Source: Sneathiella sp. (lineage in GTDB: Bacteria; Pseudomonadota; Alphaproteobacteria; Sneathiellales; Sneathiellaceae). Taken from it: 42,187 nucleotides of DNA. Shown piece after piece: positions 1 to 8,463 of this stretch; the first letter of the stretch is position 1; the number at the start of each line of letters is the position of its first letter. The position numbers were made by a program, and so were the translations under genes. The notes beneath the pieces were generated by a model. That model ran no database searches and was not told the DNA's origin. It worked only from the letters and a program-made list of their open reading frames with translations. The DNA lies in the NCBI RefSeq assembly GCF_029233945.1, contig NZ_JARGOQ010000034.1, forward strand, positions 1 through 42,187. Direction: 5' to 3'.

Positions 1-312
1 CGCGCTGATTACCCGCATAGACCAAACTGATATTAGCGAGCGTACCTATCGATAGAAGACGCTTCGTTTTGGGAATAGGTTGCTATCGTATTAATCTCAG
101 GTTGTTATAGAAATTCCAATTTTCACCATATCAACTGGTAGAGGTAACAATATCTATTTTCAGGCATTATCAAAATGGTTTTTAATCAGCAAAAATGTGA
201 TTATTGATTCATAAACCAAAAAAATTGACAGTATAAGTGAACTCTCATAAGCTTCTGTCGGAGCAGTGATAAAAATAACAATTACTGCCGTGACTTTCGG
301 GGAGATAGCTAA
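1..312. other. Intergenic leader of the sugar-type ABC operon
   Basis: I see no convincing complete gene here. Bases 2-55 are open to a TAG stop and could be the last 17 codons of a plus-strand gene entering from the left, but too little is visible to name it. The rest is AT-rich and should carry the promoter and any operator of the ABC importer operon that starts at 313. Confidence 0.5.
225..252 (+). promoter_or_regulatory. Possible sigma70-type promoter of the ABC operon
   Basis: TTGACA at 225-230 is a perfect -35 hexamer. It is followed after about 16 bases by ATAAGC/CATAAG near 246-252, a poor -10. It lies about 60 bases upstream of the first gene of the operon. Prediction by eye only. 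Confidence 0.3.
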
Positions 313-1350
313 TTGGAATCGCGGGGAAATGCCGAGAGTAATGGGACTCGTCGGCAATTAAAGCAATATCTTAAAAATCTGAACAGCGCCTGGTTTACAC
401 AAGAACGAATTGTGTTTGCATTTGCCGTTATTCTCTTTGTTTTTTTCTCAATTGCATTGAGTGGTTTTTTCGCGCTTGATAACCTGATAAACCTGATGCG
501 GAATGTATCGGTGCTGGGCATACTCGGCATTGGCATGGCGATTGTCGTTATCGGCCGGGGTATTGATCTGTCGATGATTGCTGTCATGGCCGTTTCATCC
601 GCCTGGACACTCCAACTTATGCAAGACGGACATAGTTTGGGAGTGGCGCTCCTCGCTGGTCTTTTATGTGCCCTCAGCGTTGGCATTATAAACGGGCTGC
701 TCATCGCTTTTGTCGAAATTCCGGCTTTATTTGCGACCCTGGCGACCGGGATTTTTTTGTATGGTGTCGGCAAGTCCATGCTGCTCGATCTTGATGTAAT
801 TTATCTGCCGGAAAATCTCGGTTGGTTTGAGGATATTGGTAAAGGTAGGCTGGGGCCGGTGCCCATGACGGTCATTTTTTGCGGGCTGGCGATGCTCGCG
901 GCCTATCTGTTCCTCTCCAAAACAAGGTTCGGGCGGTTTATATACGGTACCGGCGATAACCCCTTGGCGGCGCGCATTACCGGCATCCCGGTCCGCGTTA
1001 TCATTACGGCACAATATACATTGGCATCCTTCATCGGATTTTTTGCGGGAATTATTGTCTCTACTGCTGTCTCGTCAATGAATACACGCATATTTCATTC
1101 GACGATGATTTACGACGTTATCCTGGTTGTCGTCCTGGGCGGCATCGGATTAAGCGGCGGTAAGGGGAGTATCCGAAATGTCATCGTTGGAACACTGTTG
1201 ATTGGCACTTTGCTCAACGGGATGACCATCATGGATATGCAGTACACGATGCAGAATCTCATCAAAAGCCTGATACTGCTCGGTGCTATCATTCTCGACA
1301 GTTTTTTACATCCACGCAACGAAGAAACAGCTCAACAGGGCGACATATAA
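313..1350 (+). CDS. Ribose-type ABC transporter permease
   Basis: Membrane subunit of a carbohydrate-type (RbsC/BPD_transp_2) ABC importer. The 345-residue protein has a hydrophilic N-terminus of about 35 residues, then many hydrophobic segments. It carries the family features: GIGMAIVVIGRGIDLS around residues 74-89, an N-G-x-L segment (GIINGLLIAF), and the loop GDNPLAARITGIPV before the C-terminal half. Length is normal for the family. The start is a TTG at 313, chosen because GGGGAGA at 299-305 gives good spacing and no ATG fits. It is the first gene of a five-gene operon; the binding-protein gene follows after 17 bases. The operon holds a second permease, so the channel is probably a heterodimer. 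Substrate is unknown; a sugar, sugar acid or lactone is likely from the propeller enzymes encoded beside it. Confidence 0.9.
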   Translation: MESRGNAESNGTRRQLKQYLKNLNSAWFTQERIVFAFAVILFVFFSIALSGFFALDNLINLMRNVSVLGILGIGMAIVVIGRGIDLSMIAVMAVSSAWTLQLMQDGHSLGVALLAGLLCALSVGIINGLLIAFVEIPALFATLATGIFLYGVGKSMLLDLDVIYLPENLGWFEDIGKGRLGPVPMTVIFCGLAMLAAYLFLSKTRFGRFIYGTGDNPLAARITGIPVRVIITAQYTLASFIGFFAGIIVSTAVSSMNTRIFHSTMIYDVILVVVLGGIGLSGGKGSIRNVIVGTLLIGTLLNGMTIMDMQYTMQNLIKSLILLGAIILDSFLHPRNEETAQQGDI

Positions 1351-1367
1351 CAGGAGGAGGCGAAATA

Positions 1368-2381
1368 ATGTTGAAAAGAAATTCGATTAAAAAATTAATC
1401 CTTGGACTTGCAACAGCAGCGACGTTCGGACTAACGGCGAATGTTGCCATGGCGGAATTGAAAGACGAACTGCGGGACCCCTATCTAGAGTCATTTAAAG
1501 GCAAAAAAGTGGCCTTTGTGCCGGTTGCAATGGGCGTCGATCTGACGGAAGGGTGGGCAGATGGCATTCGATCTGCTGCAGATAAATACGGTTTCGAGTT
1601 TGTGGTTCGTGATCCGAACTGGAGTACGGATGCTGGTACGCAAGCAATTACGGCCCTCATTGCGGAGAAGCCGGATATTATTGTCGTGCATAACCCGGAT
1701 GTCCAGTCCTATGCCCGGTTGCTGAAAAAGGCTGAAAAAGCGGGTATCAACGTAATCCAGGTCAATATGAAATCGAGCTATTCCACCAATGTCTATGTGG
1801 GTGCGGACTGGGTTGAAATGGGCGAAGCCGGGGCGAACGAAATGGTAAAGCGCTGCGGCAAGGATTCAGGAAAATCCGGAAAGGTCGCCATCATACAGGG
1901 TGTGCTGACCGGGGCCGCGAGCGTCTACCAGATTGGGGGCGTCATGAATGTTCTGGAAGGCCGCGATGATATTGAAATTGTCGCCAACCAGGCGGCGGAT
2001 TGGGACGCCTCCAAGGCCAAGGCGATTACCCAGACGGTTTTGCAACAGCATCCTGATCTTTGTGCCGTTTTTGGCTTTTGGGATAGCATGACCCTCGGTG
2101 TGGGAGCGGCTGTCAAGGAAGCGGGAAAATTGGATCAGGTTGCAATCTTGACGAATGGCGGCGGCAACCAAATGGCGTGTGACAATGTGAAATCAGGTAT
2201 ATTTGACAAGGTCTGGAGTTATGATGTTCCCGGGCAGGCGCGCGACATGGTTGACATGATCAAGGTGATATTCCAGTCGAATTCGAAGCCGGGCGATATG
2301 CGGGTGGCGCTTTACACACCTCTCAAAGTAATCAGCATGGAAAATTTTGATCCGACAGATTGCTGGTCGATGAAGAAATAA
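1368..2381 (+). CDS. Periplasmic sugar-binding protein of ABC transporter
   Basis: Substrate-binding subunit (RbsB-like, type I periplasmic binding fold, Peripla_BP_4 type), 337 residues. The N-terminus is a clear Sec signal peptide: positive MLKRNSIKK, a hydrophobic stretch, then a cleavage site after AMA near residue 29. The mature part begins with GKKVAFVPVAMGVDLTEGW, typical of the first beta-alpha unit, and includes the DIIVVHNPD and ILTNGGG segments of the two lobes. A strong Shine-Dalgarno (AGGAGGAGG) precedes the ATG. It follows the first permease by 17 bases and is followed by a strong hairpin before the next gene. That layout would keep this subunit in excess over the membrane parts. 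The ligand cannot be read from the sequence. Confidence 0.9.
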   Translation: MLKRNSIKKLILGLATAATFGLTANVAMAELKDELRDPYLESFKGKKVAFVPVAMGVDLTEGWADGIRSAADKYGFEFVVRDPNWSTDAGTQAITALIAEKPDIIVVHNPDVQSYARLLKKAEKAGINVIQVNMKSSYSTNVYVGADWVEMGEAGANEMVKRCGKDSGKSGKVAIIQGVLTGAASVYQIGGVMNVLEGRDDIEIVANQAADWDASKAKAITQTVLQQHPDLCAVFGFWDSMTLGVGAAVKEAGKLDQVAILTNGGGNQMACDNVKSGIFDKVWSYDVPGQARDMVDMIKVIFQSNSKPGDMRVALYTPLKVISMENFDPTDCWSMKK

Positions 2382-2390
2382 AAAAATGTA

Positions 2391-2434
2391 GGCCGGATTT
2401 CCTGCTAAGGGGGATCCGGCCGTTAGTATTTCTT
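2391..2434 (+). terminator. Intra-operon hairpin after binding-protein gene
   Basis: GGCCGGAT at 2391-2398 pairs perfectly with ATCCGGCC at 2414-2421. The stem can be extended inward with C-G and G-T pairs to about 13 bp around a GCTAA loop. A T-rich tract (TATTTCTTTTTTCT) follows. It starts just after the stop of the binding-protein gene. It is probably a leaky terminator or an mRNA 3'-end stabiliser that raises binding protein over permease and ATPase. Confidence 0.7.
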
Positions 2435-2464
2435 TTTTCTGCTTGGTTGCTTAAGGAGACAGAC

Positions 2465-4588
2465 GTGGCTTCTTCGAACGCTCTTGTGCGGGCCCGCTAT
2501 AAGTATTTTCCGGATCATCTGGTTGGTGAACTACTGTCAAAGCGTTGGATGGAATCGGCCGTCCCAACGATTATCTTGGCAGCTGTTTTTCTGTACCTCG
2601 TCAATACATTGCCGAACTATTTGTCGCCGATCAATCTCATGGACCTCGGGCGTCTTTATGCGGAATTCGGGCTTGTTGTGCTGGCGATGGCGTTGGTCAT
2701 GATCGGCGGTGGCGTTGATCTTAGCATCGGTTCCATGTTTGCGCTTTGTAATGTCGCCATGCTTTCGCTGATCAATATGCTGGAATGGCCGTTATGGATT
2801 GCCATTCCGTCTGTCCTCATTTTTGGGGCGGCGTTGGGGGCGATCAACGGTTATCTTATCGGGTATCTCAAGCTTCGCGCCTTTCTCACGACCCTCGTGA
2901 CGTTAATCATTTACCGAGCGTTATTCGACATTGCGCTATCAAATTTTGCGGTTGAAATTTCCGGAGGATTTTTGGATTCGGAAGTGTGGGAGTTCATTGG
3001 GGATGGGGATGTTTTTGGCATTCCATCAAGCCTGATTGCTTTTCTGGTGGTTGCGATCGGCGGTCACCTCGTCATGAGCCGGACTCGCCCGGGCTGGCAT
3101 ATCCTGGCCATTGGCGGCGCTCGCAGATCAGCTTATAACGCTGGAGTCGCCGTAAATCGTACGATCTTCATGACTTACGTTGTGTCAGGTATCCTGACGG
3201 CTTTGGCGGCTGTCTTTTTCGCTGCTCGTCTCGGTACAGCGGGCTCCGACGTCGGCGTGGGGATGGAAGTCGCGATCCTGACCGCTGCGGTGTTGGGCGG
3301 GATTAGTCTTGGCGGAGGGCGAGGCTCTGTCGCAAAAGCAACAATGGGCAGCGCTATTGTCCTCCTGATCACCAACGGTATGCTGCGAATGGGAATGGAG
3401 GGGGGCTCCAGCTCTGTGGCACTTGGCGTCATTCTGTTGATCGCTGTCGGAATTGATGTGAAATGGCTCAAGAACCGGCACAAGATTATCAGTAAGGTCT
3501 ATGTCAGCCCGGCCTATCTCGAATTGGTGCCGGCTCCTTCCGCAGAAAAGAATTCCGGTACGGTCTATGAAGTCAATGATCGCCTGAAAACCGTGACGGC
3601 CATCGGCCTTGGCAATATTGAAGGTCCTGAAGATGTTATTCTTGATCATCAGGATAATCTTTTTACCGGCACGCGACATGGCGATATCGTCAAGTTTTCC
3701 GGTCCTAATTACGAAAAGCAGGAAGTATTCGCTCATATCGGGGGCCATCCTCTGGGTATGGCGTTCGATCCGGATGGTAATTTGCTGTCCTGTGTTGGCG
3801 GGATGGGCCTTTATGGGATCAAGCCGAGCGGTGAAGTCTATCGTTTGACGGATCAGACAAACCGCACTTGGCACTCCATCAACGATGACTCCCGATTGCG
3901 GCTGGCTGATGATTGTGATGTGACACCCGACGGCGAAGTCTATTTCAGCGAGGCGACCATACGCTATGAAATGCATAGCTGGTCGCTGGATAGCCTGGAG
4001 GGAAGAGGGAACGGGCGCATCATCTGCTACGATCTGAACACGAAGAAAACCCGAACCGTCATCCGCAATCTGTTGTTTCCAAATGGCATCTGTACGGCGT
4101 TTGACGGTAAGTCCATTTTGTTTGCCGAAACCTGGAAATGCGCCATTTCCCGCTATTGGATTGATGGGCCGAAGCGCGGGAAGGTTGAGCCGGTCATTCC
4201 AAATTTGCCGGGCTATCCTGATAATATTAACCGTGCATCGGATGGTAATTACTGGTTGGCACTGGTTGGTATGCGCACACCGACCTTCGACCTTGCCATG
4301 AAAATGCCGTCCTTTCGTCGGCGCATGGCCCGGCGCGTCGCACCGGATGAATGGCTGTTCCCCAATATCAATTCCGGCTGTGTTCTGAAATTCAATGAGG
4401 CGGGGGAGATTCTTGATGTCTATTGGGACCTCGGCGGGGAGAGCCATCCGATGATTACCTCCATGCGCGAACATAAGGGGCATCTGTATCTTGGCGGACT
4501 TTCCAACAACCGCATCGGTCGTTACAAATTGGATAACGCCGATCCCGACTGGGTGGGCATCGACACCTATTGGGGGAAATCAAAATGA
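2465..4588 (+). CDS. ABC permease fused to strictosidine synthase/APMAP-like beta-propeller
   Basis: A 707-residue two-domain protein. Residues 1 to about 350 are a complete ribose-type permease, with VMIGGGVDLSIGSMFAL, GAINGYLIGYLKLRAF and LGGISLGGGRGSV. Residues about 375-705 are a six-bladed propeller of the strictosidine synthase/APMAP/SMP-30 group. There the segment LFPNGICTAFDGKSILFAET, then the LPGYPDNINRASDGNYWLA region and a late GHLYLGGLSNNRIGRY match the family pattern. Such propellers hydrolyse lactones or esters, usually with a bound metal. The start is GTG 2465, because AAGGAG at 2453-2458 is correctly spaced; an upstream ATG at 2360 would overlap the binding-protein gene and run through the hairpin. 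The TGA overlaps the next gene's ATG (ATGA). With ten permease helices the propeller should face the cytoplasm, so it may act on the substrate as it enters; this is inference. Confidence 0.85.
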   Translation: MASSNALVRARYKYFPDHLVGELLSKRWMESAVPTIILAAVFLYLVNTLPNYLSPINLMDLGRLYAEFGLVVLAMALVMIGGGVDLSIGSMFALCNVAMLSLINMLEWPLWIAIPSVLIFGAALGAINGYLIGYLKLRAFLTTLVTLIIYRALFDIALSNFAVEISGGFLDSEVWEFIGDGDVFGIPSSLIAFLVVAIGGHLVMSRTRPGWHILAIGGARRSAYNAGVAVNRTIFMTYVVSGILTALAAVFFAARLGTAGSDVGVGMEVAILTAAVLGGISLGGGRGSVAKATMGSAIVLLITNGMLRMGMEGGSSSVALGVILLIAVGIDVKWLKNRHKIISKVYVSPAYLELVPAPSAEKNSGTVYEVNDRLKTVTAIGLGNIEGPEDVILDHQDNLFTGTRHGDIVKFSGPNYEKQEVFAHIGGHPLGMAFDPDGNLLSCVGGMGLYGIKPSGEVYRLTDQTNRTWHSINDDSRLRLADDCDVTPDGEVYFSEATIRYEMHSWSLDSLEGRGNGRIICYDLNTKKTRTVIRNLLFPNGICTAFDGKSILFAETWKCAISRYWIDGPKRGKVEPVIPNLPGYPDNINRASDGNYWLALVGMRTPTFDLAMKMPSFRRRMARRVAPDEWLFPNINSGCVLKFNEAGEILDVYWDLGGESHPMITSMREHKGHLYLGGLSNNRIGRYKLDNADPDWVGIDTYWGKSK

Positions 4589-5679
4589 AGCTGTTTGATT
4601 TCGGGCCGATTGCAAAATACCTCGGGCGGGGTGAGGCCAGTATTACCGTTCCGATGCTTGACGGGGCGTTTCGGCCCAATGATTTTCTGGAAAAGGCACA
4701 GGTTGTCGCGGAACATCCCGGTGCTGATTGTCTCGCTGTGGATAAGGGCCGGCTTTTCCTGTCGGCTGGCGATAGCGTTTACCCTGTTGGGGAAGAGGCA
4801 TCTGATCCTGTTGCTCGCTTTGATGACGACGTAACAGCACTCGCGATTAATGGCGACTTGGTTGCCGTTGGCCTGTCAAACGGCGGCATATGCATTCGCG
4901 GTGGAGATCCTGAAAATCGCGTTATAACGGAGATAGCGGGGCGCTCCATTAACTGCCCGACAGCGCTCTATTTTCAGGGAAACCGGCTGATTGTCGCCAA
5001 TGGTTCAGACAGGACGCAAGCTGACGACTGGTCACGGGATTTGCTGGAACGCAATATTGGCGGCGATGTGCTGGCAATCGATCTGAAAAGTGGTGCGGAA
5101 GAAATTCTGGCCTCTCACCTCGCCTACGCGAATGGTCTTACGGAAACCTCTGACCACAAGATTGCAGTCTCTCAAAGCTGGAATCACTGCGTTTCGATAT
5201 TGGAGAACCAGAATATCGCCGCCACCGCCAGCCGGAATTTGCCCGGCTACCCCTCCCGTATTTCCAAAGCACCGGACGGGGGCTATTGGCTGGCAATTTT
5301 CGGAATGCGGACCCAGCTGATAGAATTTATTCTTCGCGAAGATAGCTATCGCACTCAAATGCTGGAAACTGTCCCTCCTGAGTACTGGGTCGCTCCGTCG
5401 CTAACATCGCGGGAACATTTTATGGATCCTTTGCAGCAGGGCGGTGTCAAGCGGCTGGGCATCAAGAAACCCTGGGCGCCACCTCGCTCATATGGGCTTG
5501 CCGTAAAACTGGATGCGAATTTCAATCCGATACTAAGCGTTCATAGCCGGGCAGGCGGGCTCTTTCACGGAGTCACCTCGGCGCTCGAAAGGGATGGGAT
5601 ACTGTATGTGACGAGCCGGGGGGCGGGTCAGGTTCGCGCCGTTGATCTTGCGATCGTAGAACAGGAAACCGTAAAATGA
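4585..5679 (+). CDS. Strictosidine synthase/SMP-30-like beta-propeller protein
   Basis: A 364-residue protein with no signal peptide, so probably cytoplasmic. The second half carries the same family pattern as the propeller fused to the preceding permease: YANGLTETSDHKIAVSQSW, then NLPGYPSRISKAPDGGYWLA followed by IFGMRTQ, and a late GVTSALERDGILYVTSRG. Likely a lactonase or related hydrolase, or a non-catalytic sensor of the transported compound. The start is ATG 4585, overlapping the upstream stop as ATGA with GGGGGAAA just before. A TTG five codons earlier is possible but has worse spacing. The C-terminal ATG overlap with the ATPase gene shows translational coupling through the operon. The N-terminal third (1-130) is divergent and may be a degenerate pair of blades. 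Confidence 0.75.
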   Translation: MKLFDFGPIAKYLGRGEASITVPMLDGAFRPNDFLEKAQVVAEHPGADCLAVDKGRLFLSAGDSVYPVGEEASDPVARFDDDVTALAINGDLVAVGLSNGGICIRGGDPENRVITEIAGRSINCPTALYFQGNRLIVANGSDRTQADDWSRDLLERNIGGDVLAIDLKSGAEEILASHLAYANGLTETSDHKIAVSQSWNHCVSILENQNIAATASRNLPGYPSRISKAPDGGYWLAIFGMRTQLIEFILREDSYRTQMLETVPPEYWVAPSLTSREHFMDPLQQGGVKRLGIKKPWAPPRSYGLAVKLDANFNPILSVHSRAGGLFHGVTSALERDGILYVTSRGAGQVRAVDLAIVEQETVK

Positions 5680-7184
5680 GCGATACCAACCAACCCCTGA
5701 TAAAAATCGAACATGGGTCAAAGATCTATCAAAGCGTTTATGCCATTCAGGACATTAATTTCGACTTATATCCCGGCGAGGTGCACGCCATTCTGGGAGA
5801 AAACGGCGCCGGCAAATCGACCCTCACGAAAGCGCTCGCGGGAGTTGTCTCTTTGACAGAAGGCCGCTTGCTTCTGGAAGGCAAGGAATGCAACTTCAAA
5901 AACCCCCGCGAAGCACTGGAAGCCGGAATAGCAATGGTTTTTCAGGAAACCAGCCTGGTGCCGACGATGACAGTTGCCCAGAATCTGTATTTGGGGGAGG
6001 AAAAGTTCTTTAACCGCCTGAGAGAGTTGTATATCTCCGCCCAGCAGTTTCTGCAGGGATTGAATTTTGGTGTCGATCCAACGGTTAATGTTGCCATGCT
6101 TGGAGCCGCTCAAAAACAGATGGTTGAGATCGCACGTGCGGTTCTGCATAACGCCAAGGTCATTATTTTTGACGAGCCAACGGCAACGCTGACACCGGAA
6201 GAGAAGCAGCATTTTTTCAACCTACTGAAAGACCTTAAACGAAAAGGGGTTGGGGTCATTTTCATTTCGCATGCGCTGGAGGAGGCGCTCGACCATGCCG
6301 ATCGCATTACAATCCTGCGCGATGGTCAGCATATCGCAACAGATGCGGCCCAAAATTTTGACAGGGACAAGGTTGTGCAGGCCATGGTCGGGCGGGAACT
6401 GTCTGATAAACTCTATTCGAAACATGCGAATACGACACGCCGCGCCCGCGGTCAGAAAATACTGAGTGTTGAGAATTTGTCCATGCAAAGCATTGTCAAA
6501 AATAACTCATTTTCTATTTATGCGGGCCAGATCACGGGTATTTTCGGTCTCATCGGGTCGGGCCGTACGGAAACCGCCAAAATTATTTCCGGGGTCGTCA
6601 AGCGTGATTTCTTTCATGGGGGAGAGGTTTATCTGGAAGGCAAACCGATACGGTATAATGTGCCCAAGCAAGGCATGCGGGACGGCATCGCCTATGTGAC
6701 GGAAGATCGAAAAATCGAGGGTTTTTTCGAGACCATGTCAATTGGCGATAATATCTATATGGGTCACCTCGCAGTTTCAGGTCAGGAGGAAGCTATTCTC
6801 TCGACCAAGCGTCATGACAATATCGCCAAAAAATGGATCAAGACACTCAACGTCAAGGCGCTCAATGCGGACGCGCGTGTGGTTGAGCTTTCCGGTGGAA
6901 ATCAGCAGAAAGTCGTCATTGGCAAATCTCTCTGCCAGAACCCTAAAATTATTTTCTTCGACGAACCTACCCGGGGTGTTGATGTCGGCGCGATCCAGGA
7001 AATTCACGATCATCTGAACAGGCTTGCCGATCAGGGACTCGCTGTCGTCGTGATTTCTTCGTATCTGCCAGAAATCCTGAACCTGTCGGACCGCATACTT
7101 GTCGCGCGACAGGGAAAGATAATCGAGGAATTCAGTACGGAAGAAGCGACCGAGAAAAAAATTATGTATGCGGCAGTTCATTAG
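5676..7184 (+). CDS. Sugar-type ABC transporter ATPase, double domain
   Basis: Cytoplasmic energy subunit (RbsA/MglA type), 502 residues, with two fused nucleotide-binding domains. The first has Walker A GENGAGKST near residue 43, a signature region LGAAQKQMVEIARA and Walker B VIIFDEPTATLT. The second has a degenerate P-loop (GLIGSGRTETAKI), a full signature LSGGNQQKVVIGK and Walker B IIFFDEPTRGVDVG. A degenerate second P-loop is normal for this family. Its ATG overlaps the preceding stop by four bases. It is the last gene of the operon; about 250 non-coding bases follow. Confidence 0.92.
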   Translation: MSDTNQPLIKIEHGSKIYQSVYAIQDINFDLYPGEVHAILGENGAGKSTLTKALAGVVSLTEGRLLLEGKECNFKNPREALEAGIAMVFQETSLVPTMTVAQNLYLGEEKFFNRLRELYISAQQFLQGLNFGVDPTVNVAMLGAAQKQMVEIARAVLHNAKVIIFDEPTATLTPEEKQHFFNLLKDLKRKGVGVIFISHALEEALDHADRITILRDGQHIATDAAQNFDRDKVVQAMVGRELSDKLYSKHANTTRRARGQKILSVENLSMQSIVKNNSFSIYAGQITGIFGLIGSGRTETAKIISGVVKRDFFHGGEVYLEGKPIRYNVPKQGMRDGIAYVTEDRKIEGFFETMSIGDNIYMGHLAVSGQEEAILSTKRHDNIAKKWIKTLNVKALNADARVVELSGGNQQKVVIGKSLCQNPKIIFFDEPTRGVDVGAIQEIHDHLNRLADQGLAVVVISSYLPEILNLSDRILVARQGKIIEEFSTEEATEKKIMYAAVH

Positions 7185-7382
7185 AGCGGACATATTACCG
7201 CGTTCGGTACTTTGAAAGCGGAGAAAGCGTATATTGGATAGAAGGGCTTTGCTGTCCTTATCCAGGTAATCCGCTCGTCAACTCCACTCCCCGGTTATCT
7301 ATATTCAAGCAAGAAATCCTGCCTGATCCCGGTTTCACCTGGTTGCTTATGAAGCGCCCCAGTGAAAACGTAAATTAAAAAC

Positions 7383-7413
7383 TTGAATCTCAATTCAGAT
7401 TATTGAATTATAG
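7383..7413 (+). promoter_or_regulatory. Possible promoter and operator dyad before the kinase-dehydrogenase genes
   Basis: TTGAAT at 7383-7388 followed 17 bases later by AATTAT could be a promoter. The same stretch holds the dyad TGAAT-CTCA-ATTCA at 7384-7397, a plausible site for the TetR regulator encoded at the end of this gene group. Weak evidence by eye. Confidence 0.3.
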
Positions 7414-7434
7414 ATCAAAAATGGGGAGACTAGC

Positions 7435-8463
7435 TTGAATAGCAAAGAAATTGAGGATCGCCTCAGACTGAAATTCAGCCGTGACAGCGGCGGGCAGAAA
7501 TCTATTTCGGATTTCCAAGTCATGCCCGACGGCCATGCGGGCCTGACCTTTGGCTTTTCGGCAATTGGGCTAGATGGTCGCCGCGATGAATATATCCTGA
7601 AAGTCGCGCCATTCGGAGTGCGTCGCAGTGGAAATACCGATGTCTATCGTCAGGCACCTTTGCTCCATGCGCTTTTCTCTGCGGGTCTGCCCGTTCCGGA
7701 TGTTCCTTATTCGTCGCCGGACGAAACCGAGCTTGGAACGCCGTATATTATAATGGAACGGCTTCCCGGGCGTACGTTTGTGATCTGGGCTCCTCATACT
7801 AGTTTTCGGCCTGAGGAAACAGGACCAATTTGGCGGCAAGGAGCGAAGGCACTTGCGCAAATTCATGGATATGACTGGCAACCGGAATTGTCTGGCTGGG
7901 GCCGTGTTCGCGCGCTGTCGGATGAACTTTCCTTCTGGGCGCCGATACTGGCCAAAACGGAGAATAAAGCATGGCTCACCAAAGGACAGAAGCTGGCGGC
8001 GCAGCTCGCGGATAATCCGATCGCCCCGGGCCCCACAGGCGTTGTCCATGGTGATTTCCAGCCCGGAAATTTACTATATGTCAATATGAAACTGACCGGG
8101 ATTATAGATTGGGAGCTTGCGTTCATAGGCCCGCAAAATCTGGATCTGGGCTGGCTGCTGATGATGGCCGATAAGGATGCCTGGCACGATAACTGGCAGC
8201 CTGTGTGCGATATTTCCGCAGAAGAACTGGTCTCGATTTACGAAAAGGAACGGGGCCAAAAGGTTGAGAATAAAGAATGGTTTGAAGCGCTCGCCTGTTA
8301 CCGGTTGGGAGCGATTGCAACGCTGAATATCGGATTGCATCAGCGCGGTAAACGCACGGATGATTTCTGGGAACGGATGATCGGCAGCGTTGATACATTA
8401 TTTGAGCGCGGCATCGAGTTGAGCTCGCCTTCACATACATCTAATAAAACGGGAGCATTATAA
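7435..8463 (+). CDS. APH-fold phosphotransferase, ACAD10/LvaA-like
   Basis: Small-molecule kinase of the aminoglycoside phosphotransferase fold, 342 residues. The segment TPYIIMERLPGRTF forms the hinge region. The catalytic loop VVHGDFQPGN has H205 and D207, and the metal-binding GIIDWELAF has D225. The start is TTG 7435, with GGGGAGA at 7423-7429. Its stop overlaps the acyl-CoA dehydrogenase ATG (TAATG). That pairing mirrors the fused kinase and dehydrogenase domains of human ACAD10/ACAD11, and LvaA/LvaC of Pseudomonas putida, where the kinase phosphorylates a 4-hydroxyacyl-CoA. Phosphorylation of a hydroxyacyl-CoA is therefore the best guess. An antibiotic-resistance role is unlikely from the context. 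Confidence 0.8.
   Translation: MNSKEIEDRLRLKFSRDSGGQKSISDFQVMPDGHAGLTFGFSAIGLDGRRDEYILKVAPFGVRRSGNTDVYRQAPLLHALFSAGLPVPDVPYSSPDETELGTPYIIMERLPGRTFVIWAPHTSFRPEETGPIWRQGAKALAQIHGYDWQPELSGWGRVRALSDELSFWAPILAKTENKAWLTKGQKLAAQLADNPIAPGPTGVVHGDFQPGNLLYVNMKLTGIIDWELAFIGPQNLDLGWLLMMADKDAWHDNWQPVCDISAEELVSIYEKERGQKVENKEWFEALACYRLGAIATLNIGLHQRGKRTDDFWERMIGSVDTLFERGIELSSPSHTSNKTGAL

Noticed and set aside
2-55. Open frame of 17 codons entering from the left edge
   Set aside because: Could be the C-terminus of an upstream gene, but too short to judge coding or name a product.
2360-2464. ATG 2360 as start of the permease-propeller fusion
   Set aside because: It would overlap the binding-protein gene and read through the hairpin, and the GTG at 2465 has a well-placed AAGGAG.
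3185-4483. 432-codon minus-strand frame
   Set aside because: Lies opposite the propeller domain, has no family features and no ribosome site; a shadow frame.
7235-7268. Hairpin after the double ATPase gene
   Set aside because: GGAT/ATCC and AAGG/CCTT pair only with a bulge, and no T tract follows; not called a terminator.
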